A DNA stretch of 64,000 bases from NCBI RefSeq assembly GCF_001439735.1, contig NZ_JYLN01000006.1:337347-401346 (forward strand), read 5' to 3'. Shown here piece after piece: positions 56,150-64,000 of this stretch (positions within the stretch are counted from its first letter, which is position 1; the number at the start of each line of letters is the position of its first letter). The DNA is from Pseudomonas paralactis. GTDB lineage: Bacteria; Pseudomonadota; Gammaproteobacteria; Pseudomonadales; Pseudomonadaceae. The notes beneath the pieces are model-generated. The model was not told the DNA's origin, made no database searches, and worked only from the letters and a program-made list of their open reading frames with translations. The position numbers and the translations under genes are program-made.

Positions 56150-56884
56150 GTGAACAAGTTGTGGATTCCAGCCATTACGGCTCTGGCTTTGCTCGGCGGT
56201 TGCTCCAGCGTGCAGCGCGGCTCCATCCCGGTGGTGGACTCAAGCACGTCCGTCTCCAATAACGACCGCATTTCGGCCAATGGTGGCTTCCGCCAGACCG
56301 TGGTCAAACGGCCTGCCCAAGCTGCAACCCAGGCAATTCCCCAGGATTCCGGCGTGGTGGTGATGGTGCCCGGCAGTGGTGCTGCGACCTCGGCGCCTAT
56401 CAGTGCCGAGCCATGGACCCCAGGCCCAAGTACGTCCGGGCCGGTGAACTCCACACCGATTCAAACTGCACCGGTCAATCAGGGCACCTACAACATGCCT
56501 TCGACGCCGAGCGGTATTCCGTCATCGTCCAATTCCGGCGGGTTGTCGGCTGACGAACAGCTCGATGGCCCGGTGCTGGCGCTGCTGACCACCGCACAAC
56601 AGCAGCAAGCGGGTGGCGATCTGAATGGCGCCTCGTCGAGCCTTGAACGTGCCCAGCGCGTGGCGCCTCGCGAGCCACAAGTGCTGTATCGCCTGGCCCA
56701 GGTGCGCATGGCTCAGGGCGATGCGCCACAGGCGGAACAATTCGCTCGCCGCGGCTTGAGCCTGGCCAATGGCCGGCCAGACCTGCAAGCCAGCCTGTGG
56801 GCCTTGATCGGTGATGCGCGTGCCGCTCAGGGTGATGCTGCAGGTGCCGCCCAGGCGCGACAAAAAGCCAAGGTCAGCCTCTGA
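56150..56884 (+). CDS. lpoP: Outer-membrane lipoprotein, probable PBP1b activator LpoP
   Basis: A 244-residue lipoprotein: signal peptide with lipobox LLGGC (lipidated Cys18), a long Ser/Pro/Thr-rich linker to about residue 135, and a C-terminal TPR-like region (ALLTTAQQQQAGGDLNGASSSLERAQRVAPREPQVLYRLAQVRMAQGDAPQAEQFARRGL). In P. aeruginosa a TPR lipoprotein encoded next to the PBP1b gene, LpoP, activates PBP1b (established knowledge, from memory). The same position and layout support the name here. The start is GTG with AGAGGG upstream. The stop shares TGATG with yqcC. Confidence 0.8.
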   Translation: MNKLWIPAITALALLGGCSSVQRGSIPVVDSSTSVSNNDRISANGGFRQTVVKRPAQAATQAIPQDSGVVVMVPGSGAATSAPISAEPWTPGPSTSGPVNSTPIQTAPVNQGTYNMPSTPSGIPSSSNSGGLSADEQLDGPVLALLTTAQQQQAGGDLNGASSSLERAQRVAPREPQVLYRLAQVRMAQGDAPQAEQFARRGLSLANGRPDLQASLWALIGDARAAQGDAAGAAQARQKAKVSL

Positions 56885-57213
56885 TGGATGCGCGTTTTCC
56901 CGCGATTGCCGAACAGTTATTGCTGATCGAGCGAGAGCTGCGCGTGCAGGGCTGGTGGGACGAAGAGTCGCCGGGTGCTGAAGCGCTCAGCAGTGTCGAA
57001 CCCTTTTCAGTCGATACCCTGGACTTCCACCAGTGGCTGCAATGGATCTTCCTGGTGCGCATGAAGCAGATTCTGGAACAGGACCTGCCATTACCGAATG
57101 CGTCGGGGATCCTGGAAATGGCCGAAATGGTCTATGCCGACCGACCGTTACAGAGCCTTGGCTTGCGTAACGCGCTGAAAAAGTTCGACCAATTGATCGT
57201 CGACGCTCGTTAA
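56884..57213 (+). CDS. yqcC: YqcC-family (DUF446) protein
   Basis: A 109-residue protein of the YqcC family, recognisable from LLIERELRVQGWWDEESPGAEALSS and PFSVDTLDFHQWLQWIFLVRMKQIL. The function is unknown. It is translationally coupled to lpoP and is the last gene of the mrcB operon; a hairpin GACTGCCGG...CCGGCAGTC (57220-57242) follows. Confidence 0.9.
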   Translation: MDARFPAIAEQLLLIERELRVQGWWDEESPGAEALSSVEPFSVDTLDFHQWLQWIFLVRMKQILEQDLPLPNASGILEMAEMVYADRPLQSLGLRNALKKFDQLIVDAR

Positions 57214-57644
57214 TTGCCTGACTGCCGGGTTTTCCGGCAGTCTTGCGCACATTTCTACCGCTTGACGACATTCAGGCGAGTTTTATCCCTCATCACAGCC
57301 CTTTCTTCTACGTTCACATGCGCTTAGTTGGAAAAAAGCGCAATTATTGCTTGACTTGAAGGGCCTGAAACAGAAGAATCCAAAGTCCGCTGTATCGGGA
57401 CTGCCAGAAGCAGGCCCGCTCAGCAGATCATGAGGCGCACATCCGCGCCGACCTGTAACACCCGCAACGCGTTACCTCGCGCTGGGTGGGAAAAGCCCGC
57501 AACACTTGGGACGATCCCAATACTTGCTCAGTCAGTGCTGACGTAGTCGGCGACCACCGTCGCTCATGCTCTGTTGAGAAGTAAACCTATTAAGACCCGT
57601 CGGTTTTTAACGGACGGTATTCTGGCGTTTTAGAGGTGAACAAC
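57214..57644 (+). promoter_or_regulatory. Long structured leader of ilvBHC
   Basis: A gap of 431 bases. A candidate promoter is TTGACT (57351-57356), 17 bases, AAGAAT (57374-57379), leaving a leader of about 260 bases. It contains three perfect small hairpins: TTGGGA-cga-TCCCAA (57506-57520), GTCAG-tg-CTGAC (57531-57542) and GCGAC-cacc-GTCGC (57550-57563). A 38-codon ORF (57430-57546) ends LGTIPILAQSVLT, rich in Leu/Ile/Val, but it lacks a Shine-Dalgarno. No strong terminator is evident just before ilvB; near 57593-57617 there is only a weak stem. Confidence 0.5.
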
Positions 57645-59369
57645 GTGGAGCTTTTATCTGGCGGTGAGATGCTCGTCCGCTTTTTGCGTGACGAAGGCGT
57701 CGACTATATCTACGGGTACCCAGGCGGTGCTCTGCTGCATGTCTACGACGCACTGTTCAAGGAACCGGCTGTTACCCACATCCTGGTTCGCCACGAACAG
57801 GCCGCGACCCATATGGCTGACGGTTACGCCCGTGCCACCGGTAAAGCCGGCGTGGTGCTGGTAACGTCCGGCCCAGGCGCAACCAATGCCATTACCGGCA
57901 TCGCGACTGCGTATATGGATTCCATCCCGATGGTGATCATCTCTGGCCAGGTGCCTAGCACCATGGTCGGCACCGACGCTTTCCAGGAAACCGACATGAT
58001 CGGTATTTCCCGCCCGATCGTGAAACACAGCTTCATGATCAAGCACGCGTCGGAAATCCCGGAAGTCATGAAAAAGGCGTTCTACCTCGCCCAGTCCGGT
58101 CGCCCGGGCCCTGTGGTGGTCGATATCCCGAAAGACATGACCAACCCGGCCGAAAAATTCGAATACGTTTTTCCCAAGAAAGCCAAGCTGCGTTCCTACA
58201 GCCCGGCCGTCCGTGGGCACTCGGGGCAGATCCGCAAGGCAGCAGAAATGCTCCTGGCGGCCAAGCGCCCCGTGTTGTACTCCGGCGGTGGCGTGATTCT
58301 GGGCGGCGGTTCCGCGCCACTGACCGAGCTGGCCAAGCTGCTCAACCTGCCGGTGACCAACACCCTGATGGGCCTCGGCGCATTCCCGGGTACGGACCGC
58401 CAGTTCGTCGGTATGCTCGGCATGCACGGCAGCTACACCGCCAACCTGACCATGCACCACGCTGACGTGATCCTGGCCGTGGGCGCGCGGTTCGATGACC
58501 GTGTGATCAACGGTGCGAGCAAATTCTGCCCGAATGCCAAGATCATCCATATCGACATCGACCCGGCGTCCATCTCCAAGACCATCAAGGCCGATGTGCC
58601 GATTGTTGGGCCGGTGGAAAGCGTGCTGACCGAGATGGTTGCCGCGCTCAAGGACATTGGCGAGGCGCCGAACAAGGAATCCGTTGCCAGCTGGTGGAAG
58701 CAGATTGACGAATGGCGCGGTGATCGCGGCCTGTTCCCTTATGACAAGGGTGACGGCAGCATCATCAAGCCACAAACCGTGATCGAAACCCTGTGCGAAG
58801 TGACCAAGGGCGACGCCTTTGTGACCTCCGACGTGGGCCAGCACCAGATGTTCGCGGCGCAGTACTACAAGTTCGACAAGCCTAACCGCTGGATCAACTC
58901 CGGTGGCCTGGGCACGATGGGCTTTGGTTTCCCTGCGGCCATGGGTGTGAAACTGAGCTTCCCGGATGCCGACGTTGCCTGCGTCACCGGCGAAGGCAGC
59001 ATCCAGATGAACATCCAGGAACTGTCGACGTGCCTGCAATACGGTCTTCCGGTGAAGATCGTCTGCTTGAACAACGGCGTGCTCGGCATGGTTCGTCAAT
59101 GGCAGGACATGAGCTACGGTAGCCGTCACTCCCATTCCTACATGGAATCGTTGCCGGATTTCATCAAGTTGGTTGAAGCCTATGGCCACGTCGGCGTTCG
59201 CATCACTGATTTGAAAGATCTGAAGCCGAAGATGGAAGAAGCGTTTGCCATGAAGGACCGTCTGGTGTTCATCGATATTCAGGTCGATACCAGCGAGCAC
59301 GTCTATCCGATGCAAATCAAAGACGGCTCTATGCGCGACATGTGGCTGAACAAGACGGAGCGTACTTAA
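57645..59369 (+). CDS. ilvB: Acetolactate synthase large subunit
   Basis: ThDP enzyme that condenses pyruvate (or pyruvate and ketobutyrate) in valine/leucine/isoleucine synthesis. The 574-residue protein shows the ThDP glutamate region YGYPGGALLHVYDAL and HILVRHEQAATHMADGYARATG. FAD/quinone-like central domain motifs follow, then the ThDP/Mg motif TGEGSIQMNIQELST...LNNGVLGMVRQWQ. GTG at 57645 (MELLSGGEM) is preferred because AGAGG lies eight bases upstream; a GTG three codons earlier is possible. This catalytic subunit is also called ilvI in Pseudomonas annotation. Confidence 0.96.
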   Translation: MELLSGGEMLVRFLRDEGVDYIYGYPGGALLHVYDALFKEPAVTHILVRHEQAATHMADGYARATGKAGVVLVTSGPGATNAITGIATAYMDSIPMVIISGQVPSTMVGTDAFQETDMIGISRPIVKHSFMIKHASEIPEVMKKAFYLAQSGRPGPVVVDIPKDMTNPAEKFEYVFPKKAKLRSYSPAVRGHSGQIRKAAEMLLAAKRPVLYSGGGVILGGGSAPLTELAKLLNLPVTNTLMGLGAFPGTDRQFVGMLGMHGSYTANLTMHHADVILAVGARFDDRVINGASKFCPNAKIIHIDIDPASISKTIKADVPIVGPVESVLTEMVAALKDIGEAPNKESVASWWKQIDEWRGDRGLFPYDKGDGSIIKPQTVIETLCEVTKGDAFVTSDVGQHQMFAAQYYKFDKPNRWINSGGLGTMGFGFPAAMGVKLSFPDADVACVTGEGSIQMNIQELSTCLQYGLPVKIVCLNNGVLGMVRQWQDMSYGSRHSHSYMESLPDFIKLVEAYGHVGVRITDLKDLKPKMEEAFAMKDRLVFIDIQVDTSEHVYPMQIKDGSMRDMWLNKTERT

Positions 59370-59371
59370 TC

Positions 59372-59863
59372 ATGCGGCATATTATCTCCCTGCTTCTGGA
59401 GAACGAACCCGGCGCCTTGTCCCGTGTTGTCGGCCTGTTTTCGCAACGCAACTACAACATTGAAAGCCTGACCGTGGCCCCGACCGAAGACCCGACCCTG
59501 TCGCGCCTGACGTTGACCACCGTAGGCCACGATGAGGTGATCGAGCAGATCACCAAGAACCTCAACAAGCTGATCGAAGTGGTCAAGCTGGTCGACCTGT
59601 CGGAAAGCGCCCACATCGAGCGCGAACTGATGCTGGTCAAGGTCAAGGCCACAGGCGCCCAGCGTGCCGAGATCAAGCGCACTACCGATATTTATCGCGG
59701 GCAGATCGTCGATGTGAGCGCCAGCGTTTATACCGTTCAACTGACCGGTACAAGCGACAAGCTGGACAGCTTCATCCAGTCGATCGGGACGGCCTCGATT
59801 CTGGAAACCGTACGCAGTGGTGTCACCGGGATTGCCCGTGGCGACAAAGTACTCAGCATCTAA
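59372..59863 (+). CDS. ilvH: Acetolactate synthase regulatory subunit
   Basis: Small regulatory subunit that confers valine feedback sensitivity. The 163-residue protein begins MRHIISLLLENEPGALSRVVGLFSQRNYNIESL, the ACT domain, followed by the C-terminal ALS_ss_C domain (HIERELMLVKV...IVDVSASVYTVQLTG). The ATG at 59372 is two bases after the ilvB stop, so the subunits are made in tandem. Confidence 0.97.
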   Translation: MRHIISLLLENEPGALSRVVGLFSQRNYNIESLTVAPTEDPTLSRLTLTTVGHDEVIEQITKNLNKLIEVVKLVDLSESAHIERELMLVKVKATGAQRAEIKRTTDIYRGQIVDVSASVYTVQLTGTSDKLDSFIQSIGTASILETVRSGVTGIARGDKVLSI

Positions 59864-59910
59864 CCCAAATTAGCGAATGGCCTTACGGCCTGGATATATA
59901 GAGGAACCTC

Positions 59911-60927
59911 ATGAAAGTTTATTACGATAAAGATTGTGACCTGTCGATCATCCAGGGCAAGAAAGTCGCCATCATCGGCTACGGTTCCCAGGGCCACGCT
60001 CAAGCGTGCAACCTGAAAGACTCCGGCGTTGACGTCACCGTTGGCCTGCGTAAAGGCTCGCCCACTGTCGCCAAGGCTGAAGCCCATGGCCTGAAAGTGA
60101 CTGACGTTGCTTCTGCTGTCGCGGCTGCCGACCTGGTCATGATTCTGACCCCGGACGAGTTCCAGTCCTCGCTGTACAAGAACGAAATCGAGCCGAACAT
60201 CAAGAAGGGCGCCACCCTGGCCTTCTCCCACGGCTTCGCGATTCACTACAACCAGGTTGTGCCGCGCGCTGACCTCGACGTGATCATGATCGCGCCGAAA
60301 GCACCGGGCCACACCGTGCGTTCCGAGTTCGTCAAAGGCGGCGGTATCCCTGACCTGATCGCGATCTACCAGGACGCGTCGGGCAACGCCAAGAACGTAG
60401 CCCTGTCCTACGCTGCTGGCGTGGGTGGCGGTCGTACCGGCATCATCGAAACCACGTTCAAGGACGAGACCGAAACCGACCTGTTCGGCGAGCAAGCTGT
60501 TCTGTGCGGCGGTACCGTTGAGCTGGTAAAAGCTGGTTTCGAAACCCTGGTTGAAGCTGGCTACGCGCCGGAAATGGCCTACTTCGAATGCCTGCACGAA
60601 CTCAAGCTGATCGTTGACCTCATGTACGAAGGCGGTATCGCCAACATGAACTACTCGATCTCCAACAACGCCGAGTACGGCGAGTACGTGACCGGTCCGG
60701 AAGTGATCAACGCCGAGTCCCGTCAGGCCATGCGCAACGCCCTGAAACGTATTCAGGACGGCGAATACGCCAAAATGTTCATCAGCGAAGGCGCTACCGG
60801 CTACCCTTCGATGACCGCCAAGCGTCGTAACAACGCCGCTCACGGTATCGAAGTCATCGGCGAGCAACTGCGCTCCATGATGCCGTGGATCGGTGCCAAC
60901 AAGATCGTCGACAAAGCCAAGAACTAA
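59911..60927 (+). CDS. ilvC: Ketol-acid reductoisomerase
   Basis: Second common enzyme of branched-chain amino acid synthesis, isomerising and reducing acetolactate with NADPH. The 338-residue class I (short) form has the Rossmann motif VAIIGYGSQGHAQACNLKDSGV, the NADPH-specificity loop LRKGSP, and the knotted catalytic domain (DETETDLFGEQAVLCGG). It is 47 bases after ilvH; a strong terminator follows. Confidence 0.97.
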   Translation: MKVYYDKDCDLSIIQGKKVAIIGYGSQGHAQACNLKDSGVDVTVGLRKGSPTVAKAEAHGLKVTDVASAVAAADLVMILTPDEFQSSLYKNEIEPNIKKGATLAFSHGFAIHYNQVVPRADLDVIMIAPKAPGHTVRSEFVKGGGIPDLIAIYQDASGNAKNVALSYAAGVGGGRTGIIETTFKDETETDLFGEQAVLCGGTVELVKAGFETLVEAGYAPEMAYFECLHELKLIVDLMYEGGIANMNYSISNNAEYGEYVTGPEVINAESRQAMRNALKRIQDGEYAKMFISEGATGYPSMTAKRRNNAAHGIEVIGEQLRSMMPWIGANKIVDKAKN

Positions 60928-60944
60928 GTCGTACACATCAAGGG

Positions 60945-60970
60945 AAAACGCGGCTTAGGCCGCGTTTTTT
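60945..60970 (+). terminator. Intrinsic terminator after ilvC
   Basis: A 10-base-pair stem AAAACGCGGC/GCCGCGTTTT with loop TTAG and further T residues. Confidence 0.93.
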
Positions 60971-61072
60971 CGTTTGAGGGGTTGGTTCTGGTATAAAGCT
61001 GCATCGTTTGCGGGCGAACACTCGCCGCAAGTATCTGTCGAATTTTTTTCACACCGTTGCAAGGTAAAGTCC

Positions 61073-61930
61073 ATGAGCGAACGTCCCGAAGAGCCAAATC
61101 AGGCTTCCGACGCCGAAAGCATGCTGCCGATCGATGAACATGTCGAAGAAGGGCATGACGCCGAAGGCCGCAAGGTCCGGCATCGTGGCATCTATCTGCT
61201 GCCCAACCTGTTTACCACGGCAAACCTGTTTGCCGGCTTCTATTCCATCATCAACTCCATGAGTGCCCAGAGTGCGCTGGCGGCAGGTGATGCGGCGAGT
61301 GCCAGCAAATACTTCGGTTTTGCTGCTATCGCCATTTTCGTGGCCATGGTGCTCGACGGCCTGGATGGGCGCGTGGCGCGTATGACCAATACTCAAAGCG
61401 CTTTCGGCGCCGAGTACGACTCGCTGTCGGACATGGTCGCCTTCGGTGTTGCCCCCGCATTGCTGGCATTTGCCTGGGCATTGGGTGACATGGGCAAGGT
61501 TGGCTGGATGGTTGCCTTTATCTATGTCGCAGGTGCCGCGTTGCGACTGGCACGTTTCAATACGCAGGTGGGCACTGCCGACAAGCGTTACTTCATCGGG
61601 CTTGCCAGCCCGGCAGCAGCTGGCGTCGTTGCAGGTATCGTCTGGGCGTTCAGTGATTACGGCATCCAGGGGTCGAAGATGTCGTTCCTGGTAGCGTTGA
61701 TGGTTGCAGCGGCCGGGATGCTGATGGTCAGCAATATCAAGTACAACAGCTTCAAGGAACTGGATCTCAAAGGCCGCGTGCCTTTCGTGGCGATCCTTGT
61801 GGTAGTGCTGGTGTTCGCAGTGGTGTTCAGCGATCCGCCGCGGATTCTGCTGCTGGCGTTCCTGGTTTACGCCGCTTCTGGTCCGATTCAGTATTTGCTG
61901 CATCTGCGCCGGGACAAAACATTGCCTTAA
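61073..61930 (+). CDS. pssA: CDP-diacylglycerol-serine O-phosphatidyltransferase
   Basis: Makes phosphatidylserine, the precursor of phosphatidylethanolamine. The 285-residue membrane protein has about eight hydrophobic segments and the CDP-alcohol phosphotransferase signature DGLDGRVAR...GAEYDSLSD near residue 100. The ATG at 61073 (MSERPEEPNQAS) is chosen; the upstream extension overlaps the ilvC terminator region. The N-terminal 40 residues are acidic and cytoplasmic. Confidence 0.94.
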   Translation: MSERPEEPNQASDAESMLPIDEHVEEGHDAEGRKVRHRGIYLLPNLFTTANLFAGFYSIINSMSAQSALAAGDAASASKYFGFAAIAIFVAMVLDGLDGRVARMTNTQSAFGAEYDSLSDMVAFGVAPALLAFAWALGDMGKVGWMVAFIYVAGAALRLARFNTQVGTADKRYFIGLASPAAAGVVAGIVWAFSDYGIQGSKMSFLVALMVAAAGMLMVSNIKYNSFKELDLKGRVPFVAILVVVLVFAVVFSDPPRILLLAFLVYAASGPIQYLLHLRRDKTLP

Positions 61931-61945
61931 TGTAATTTCCCCCAT

Positions 61946-61989
61946 ACTCCGCAGTCTATTGGTGCATCAGTTCTCCAATGCTGCGGAGT
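61946..61989 (+). promoter_or_regulatory. 5'-UTR hairpin sequestering the msrP Shine-Dalgarno
   Basis: A perfect 9-base-pair stem, ACTCCGCAG (61946-61954) with CTGCGGAGT (61981-61989), extended inside by ATTGG (61958-61962) with CCAAT (61975-61979) and a 12-base loop. The Shine-Dalgarno GGAG (61985-61988) of msrP (ATG 61994) lies inside the 3' arm, so the folded form should block translation. A regulatory role is inference. Confidence 0.7.
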
Positions 61990-61993
61990 TGCC

Positions 61994-63007
61994 ATGTTAA
62001 TCAAACTACCCAAAGCGTCCGATTGCCACGAGTCGGATGTCACGCCTGAATCCCTCTATTTGTCTCGTCGCAGCTTGCTCGGCGGTGCGCTGGCCGGCAT
62101 TGCCGCCAGTAGCTTGCCGCGTTGGGCCAGTGCGCAAGATGCAGCGCGTTATGCCGATGTCGAAGCGGGCAGGGCGCCCAACTGGTTTGCCGAGAAGCTT
62201 GCTGGTACGAAATGGCAGGCGGTGACGGTCAAAGACGAGGCGATCACGCCGTTCAAGGACGCAACCCACTACAACAATTTCTATGAGTTCGGTACCGACA
62301 AGGGCGACCCGGCGGCGAATGCAGGTTCGCTCAAGACCGAGCCGTGGAGTGTTGTGATTGATGGTGAGGTAGCCAAGCCTGGGCGTTATGCCTTGGAAGA
62401 CTTCATGAAGCCTTATGAGCTGGAAGAGCGGATCTATCGACTGCGCTGTGTTGAAGCCTGGTCGATGGTGATTCCGTGGATCGGTTTCCCGATCTCGGCC
62501 TTGCTCAAGCAGGTTGAACCTACCTCTAAGGCGAAGTACATCCGTTTCGAAACCCTCCAGGATCCGAAGAGCATGCCAGGGCAGCGCTCCAGTTTCGGTT
62601 TGATCGACTGGCCTTATGTAGAAGGGCTGCGTCTGGATGAGGCGATGAACCCGCTGGCGATCCTCGCCGTGGGCATGTATGGACGCGAGCTGCCTAACCA
62701 GAATGGTGCGCCGTTGCGCTTGGTGGTGCCGTGGAAGTACGGCTTCAAAAGTGTCAAATCCATCGTGCGGATCAGTCTTGTCAGCGAGCAGCCGAAAACC
62801 ACCTGGCAAAGCATTGCGGCAGATGAGTATGGGTTCTATGCAAACGTGAACCCCACGGTCGATCATCCACGATGGACTCAGGCGCGGGAGCGACGTCTAC
62901 CCAGCGGCCTGTTCAGCCCGAACGTGCGCGATACGCAGATGTTCAATGGCTACTCGGAAGAGGTCGCCTCTCTATATACAGGCCTCGACCTACGGAAGAA
63001 CTACTGA
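61994..63007 (+). CDS. msrP: Periplasmic methionine sulfoxide reductase catalytic subunit MsrP
   Basis: Molybdopterin enzyme that repairs oxidised methionine in periplasmic proteins, receiving electrons from MsrQ. The 337-residue protein has a twin-arginine signal (SRRSLLGGALAGIAASSLP, cleaved after ASA near residue 47), the SUOX-type fold, and the Mo-ligand cysteine in RLRCVEAWSMVIPWIGFP. The family C-terminus is SLYTGLDLRKNY. Its stop shares TGATG with msrQ. Confidence 0.96.
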   Translation: MLIKLPKASDCHESDVTPESLYLSRRSLLGGALAGIAASSLPRWASAQDAARYADVEAGRAPNWFAEKLAGTKWQAVTVKDEAITPFKDATHYNNFYEFGTDKGDPAANAGSLKTEPWSVVIDGEVAKPGRYALEDFMKPYELEERIYRLRCVEAWSMVIPWIGFPISALLKQVEPTSKAKYIRFETLQDPKSMPGQRSSFGLIDWPYVEGLRLDEAMNPLAILAVGMYGRELPNQNGAPLRLVVPWKYGFKSVKSIVRISLVSEQPKTTWQSIAADEYGFYANVNPTVDHPRWTQARERRLPSGLFSPNVRDTQMFNGYSEEVASLYTGLDLRKNY

Positions 63008-63627
63008 TGCGTTTTCCAATCTGGCGCATTGGGGTCTTTATCGCTGCGGCGGTTTGGCCCTTGCTCTGGCTATATGAGGCTTGGAGTTTTGCCCTGGGGC
63101 CTGATCCGGGCAAAGTGCTGGTCGATCGCCTGGGGCTGGGTACTTTGATCCTGCTGCTGATAACGCTTGGGATGACGCCGCTGCAGAAGTTGAGCGGTTG
63201 GGCGGGGTGGATAGCGGTACGGCGGCAACTGGGGTTGTGGTGCTTTGCCTATGTGGTGTTGCATTTGGCGGCATATTGCGTGTTCGTCCTTGGGCTCGAT
63301 TGGTCCCAGCTCGGCGTAGAGCTGCGCAAGCGGCCTTACATAATTGTGGGGGCGTTGGGGTTTCTTGCTTTATTGGTGCTGGCCGTCACATCCAATCGCT
63401 ACAGCCAGCGACGGCTGGGTAGTCGTTGGAAGAAGTTGCATCGCTTGGTCTATGTGATTCTGGGGCTGGGCTTGCTGCACATGCTCTGGATAGTTCGGGC
63501 AGATCTGAAAGAGTGGGCTGTCTATGCTTCCATTGGTGCGCTGCTGCTGCTGTTGCGGGTGCCGCCGGTGATGCGCCGAATCCCTCGCCTTATTGCTAAA
63601 AAAACGCCTTCTGCAACAAAAGTGTAA
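63007..63627 (+). CDS. msrQ: MsrP heme-binding membrane subunit MsrQ
   Basis: b-type heme inner-membrane protein that passes electrons from the quinone pool (or a flavin reductase) to MsrP. The 206-residue protein has about six membrane segments and the conserved histidines of the ferric-reductase-like domain (VVLHLAAYCVF, KKLHRLVYVILGLGLLHMLW). It begins on the last base of msrP. Confidence 0.95.
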   Translation: MRFPIWRIGVFIAAAVWPLLWLYEAWSFALGPDPGKVLVDRLGLGTLILLLITLGMTPLQKLSGWAGWIAVRRQLGLWCFAYVVLHLAAYCVFVLGLDWSQLGVELRKRPYIIVGALGFLALLVLAVTSNRYSQRRLGSRWKKLHRLVYVILGLGLLHMLWIVRADLKEWAVYASIGALLLLLRVPPVMRRIPRLIAKKTPSATKV

Positions 63628-63634
63628 TTAACCC

Positions 63635-63662
63635 TTGACGGCAGATTCTGGGAGCCTATAAT
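63635..63662 (+). promoter_or_regulatory. Sigma-70 promoter 1 upstream of the rRNA operon
   Basis: -35 TTGACG (63635-63640), 16 bases, -10 TATAAT (63657-63662). First of three tandem promoters with identical 16-base spacing. Confidence 0.8.
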
Positions 63663-63780
63663 TCGCCCCACTTTCGGCGCAGTCGAAACTTAAAACTCCT
63701 TTTTAAACAATGAGTTACGCAGTTTTCGGCAGTGGGTTGCTTCAGTTCATCGAAGCCAAAAGGAAGTTGAAAAAGAGGTG

Positions 63781-63808
63781 TTGACAGCAGCGTGTAACGC
63801 TGTAGAAT
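63781..63808 (+). promoter_or_regulatory. Sigma-70 promoter 2 upstream of the rRNA operon
   Basis: -35 TTGACA (63781-63786), 16 bases, -10 TAGAAT (63803-63808). The segment from GAAGTTGAA (about 63764) is AT-rich and could serve as an UP element. Confidence 0.88.
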
Positions 63809-63890
63809 TCGCCTCCCGCTTCGGAGAGATCTTAAGCGCAAGTGGTTGAAGTTGTTGAAGAAATCTTCGAAAGCTTCTGAAAATAATCAC

Positions 63891-63918
63891 TTGACAGCAA
63901 ATGAGGCTGCTGTAGAAT
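63891..63918 (+). promoter_or_regulatory. Sigma-70 promoter 3 (rRNA P1-type) with GC-rich discriminator
   Basis: -35 TTGACA (63891-63896), 16 bases, -10 TAGAAT (63913-63918), then GCGCGCCTC. The GC-rich discriminator is typical of stringently controlled rRNA promoters, which DksA (encoded in this window) and ppGpp inhibit. Confidence 0.92.
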
Positions 63919-63953
63919 GCGCGCCTCGGTTGAGACGAAAGATCTTAACCAAC

Positions 63954-63966
63954 CGCTCTTTAACAA
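63954..63966 (+). promoter_or_regulatory. boxA antitermination site of the rRNA leader
   Basis: CGCTCTTTAACAA matches the boxA consensus (TGCTCTTTAACA) bound by NusB/NusE. It indicates that a 16S rRNA gene begins shortly after the window end. Confidence 0.9.
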
Positions 63967-64000
63967 CTGAATCAAGCAATTCGTGTGGGTGCTTGTGGAG

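Noticed and set aside
57430..57546. Annotating the 38-codon leader ORF of ilvBHC as a gene
   Set aside because: No Shine-Dalgarno and no terminator/antiterminator pair; kept only as a finding.

Overview
The window is a core chromosomal segment of a Pseudomonas of the fluorescens type. This is inferred from gene order, from proteins that read almost word for word like Pseudomonas DnaK, CarA, FtsH and InfB, from the Pseudomonas-specific small RNAs CrcZ and PrrF, and from REP/REPIN repeats with the GTGGGAG...CTTGCC core. From memory, the order follows the P. aeruginosa PAO1 block running from dnaK (PA4761) down to the rRNA operon next to msrQ (about PA4690). No phage, insertion sequence, CRISPR array or defence island is visible.

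Layout, left to right. (1) 1-9.6 kb: dnaK (5' end outside the window), dnaJ, dapB, a leader with a strong intrinsic terminator, then carA-carB-greA and a small membrane protein. (2) 9.6-16.2 kb: yhbY (minus), rlmE, ftsH, folP, glmM, tpiA, secG. (3) 16.2-25.3 kb: tRNA-Leu(GAG), initiator tRNA-fMet, and the translation/RNA operon rimP-nusA-infB-rbfA-truB-rpsO-pnp, closed by a strong terminator. (4) 25.3-26.9 kb: a periplasmic double-BON protein behind a sigma-54 promoter, then about 0.5 kb of non-coding repeat element bounded by inverted REP sequences. (5) 26.9-45.6 kb, all minus strand: a large AsmA-like DUF748 protein, an RlmI-like methyltransferase, acs, pgi, panC, panB, a REPIN, folK, pcnB, the sRNA crcZ, cbrB, cbrA, the small ORF cbrX, gluQ and dksA. 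(6) 45.9-51.5 kb: a PLP aminotransferase with sfsA, a Rieske protein, the heme transporter hmuTUV behind a Fur-box promoter, and convergent to it a single Fur-controlled prrF sRNA. (7) 51.2-57.2 kb: a TfoX C-terminal-domain protein, a pentapeptide-repeat protein, a kinase-like/ATPase fusion, mrcB (PBP1b), its probable lipoprotein activator lpoP, and yqcC. (8) 57.2-64 kb: ilvB-ilvH-ilvC with a long structured leader, pssA, msrP-msrQ, and three tandem promoters plus boxA of an rRNA operon whose 16S gene lies just outside.

Most genes are housekeeping: chaperones, carbamoyl phosphate, folate, pantothenate, branched-chain amino acids, peptidoglycan, translation and RNA decay. Two regulatory circuits are complete and readable. 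In the first, CbrA-CbrB drives crcZ through a -24/-12 promoter and an upstream TGTTAC-N14-GTAACA site, and the six A-rich motifs of CrcZ would titrate Hfq/Crc. In the second, Fur controls both heme uptake and PrrF. The most interesting unexplained points are non-coding: the sigma-54 promoter and palindromes of the BON gene, the hairpin that buries the msrP Shine-Dalgarno, the terminator just ahead of carA, the structured ilv leader, the REP-bounded repeat element, and the absence of panD from its usual place between panC and pgi.
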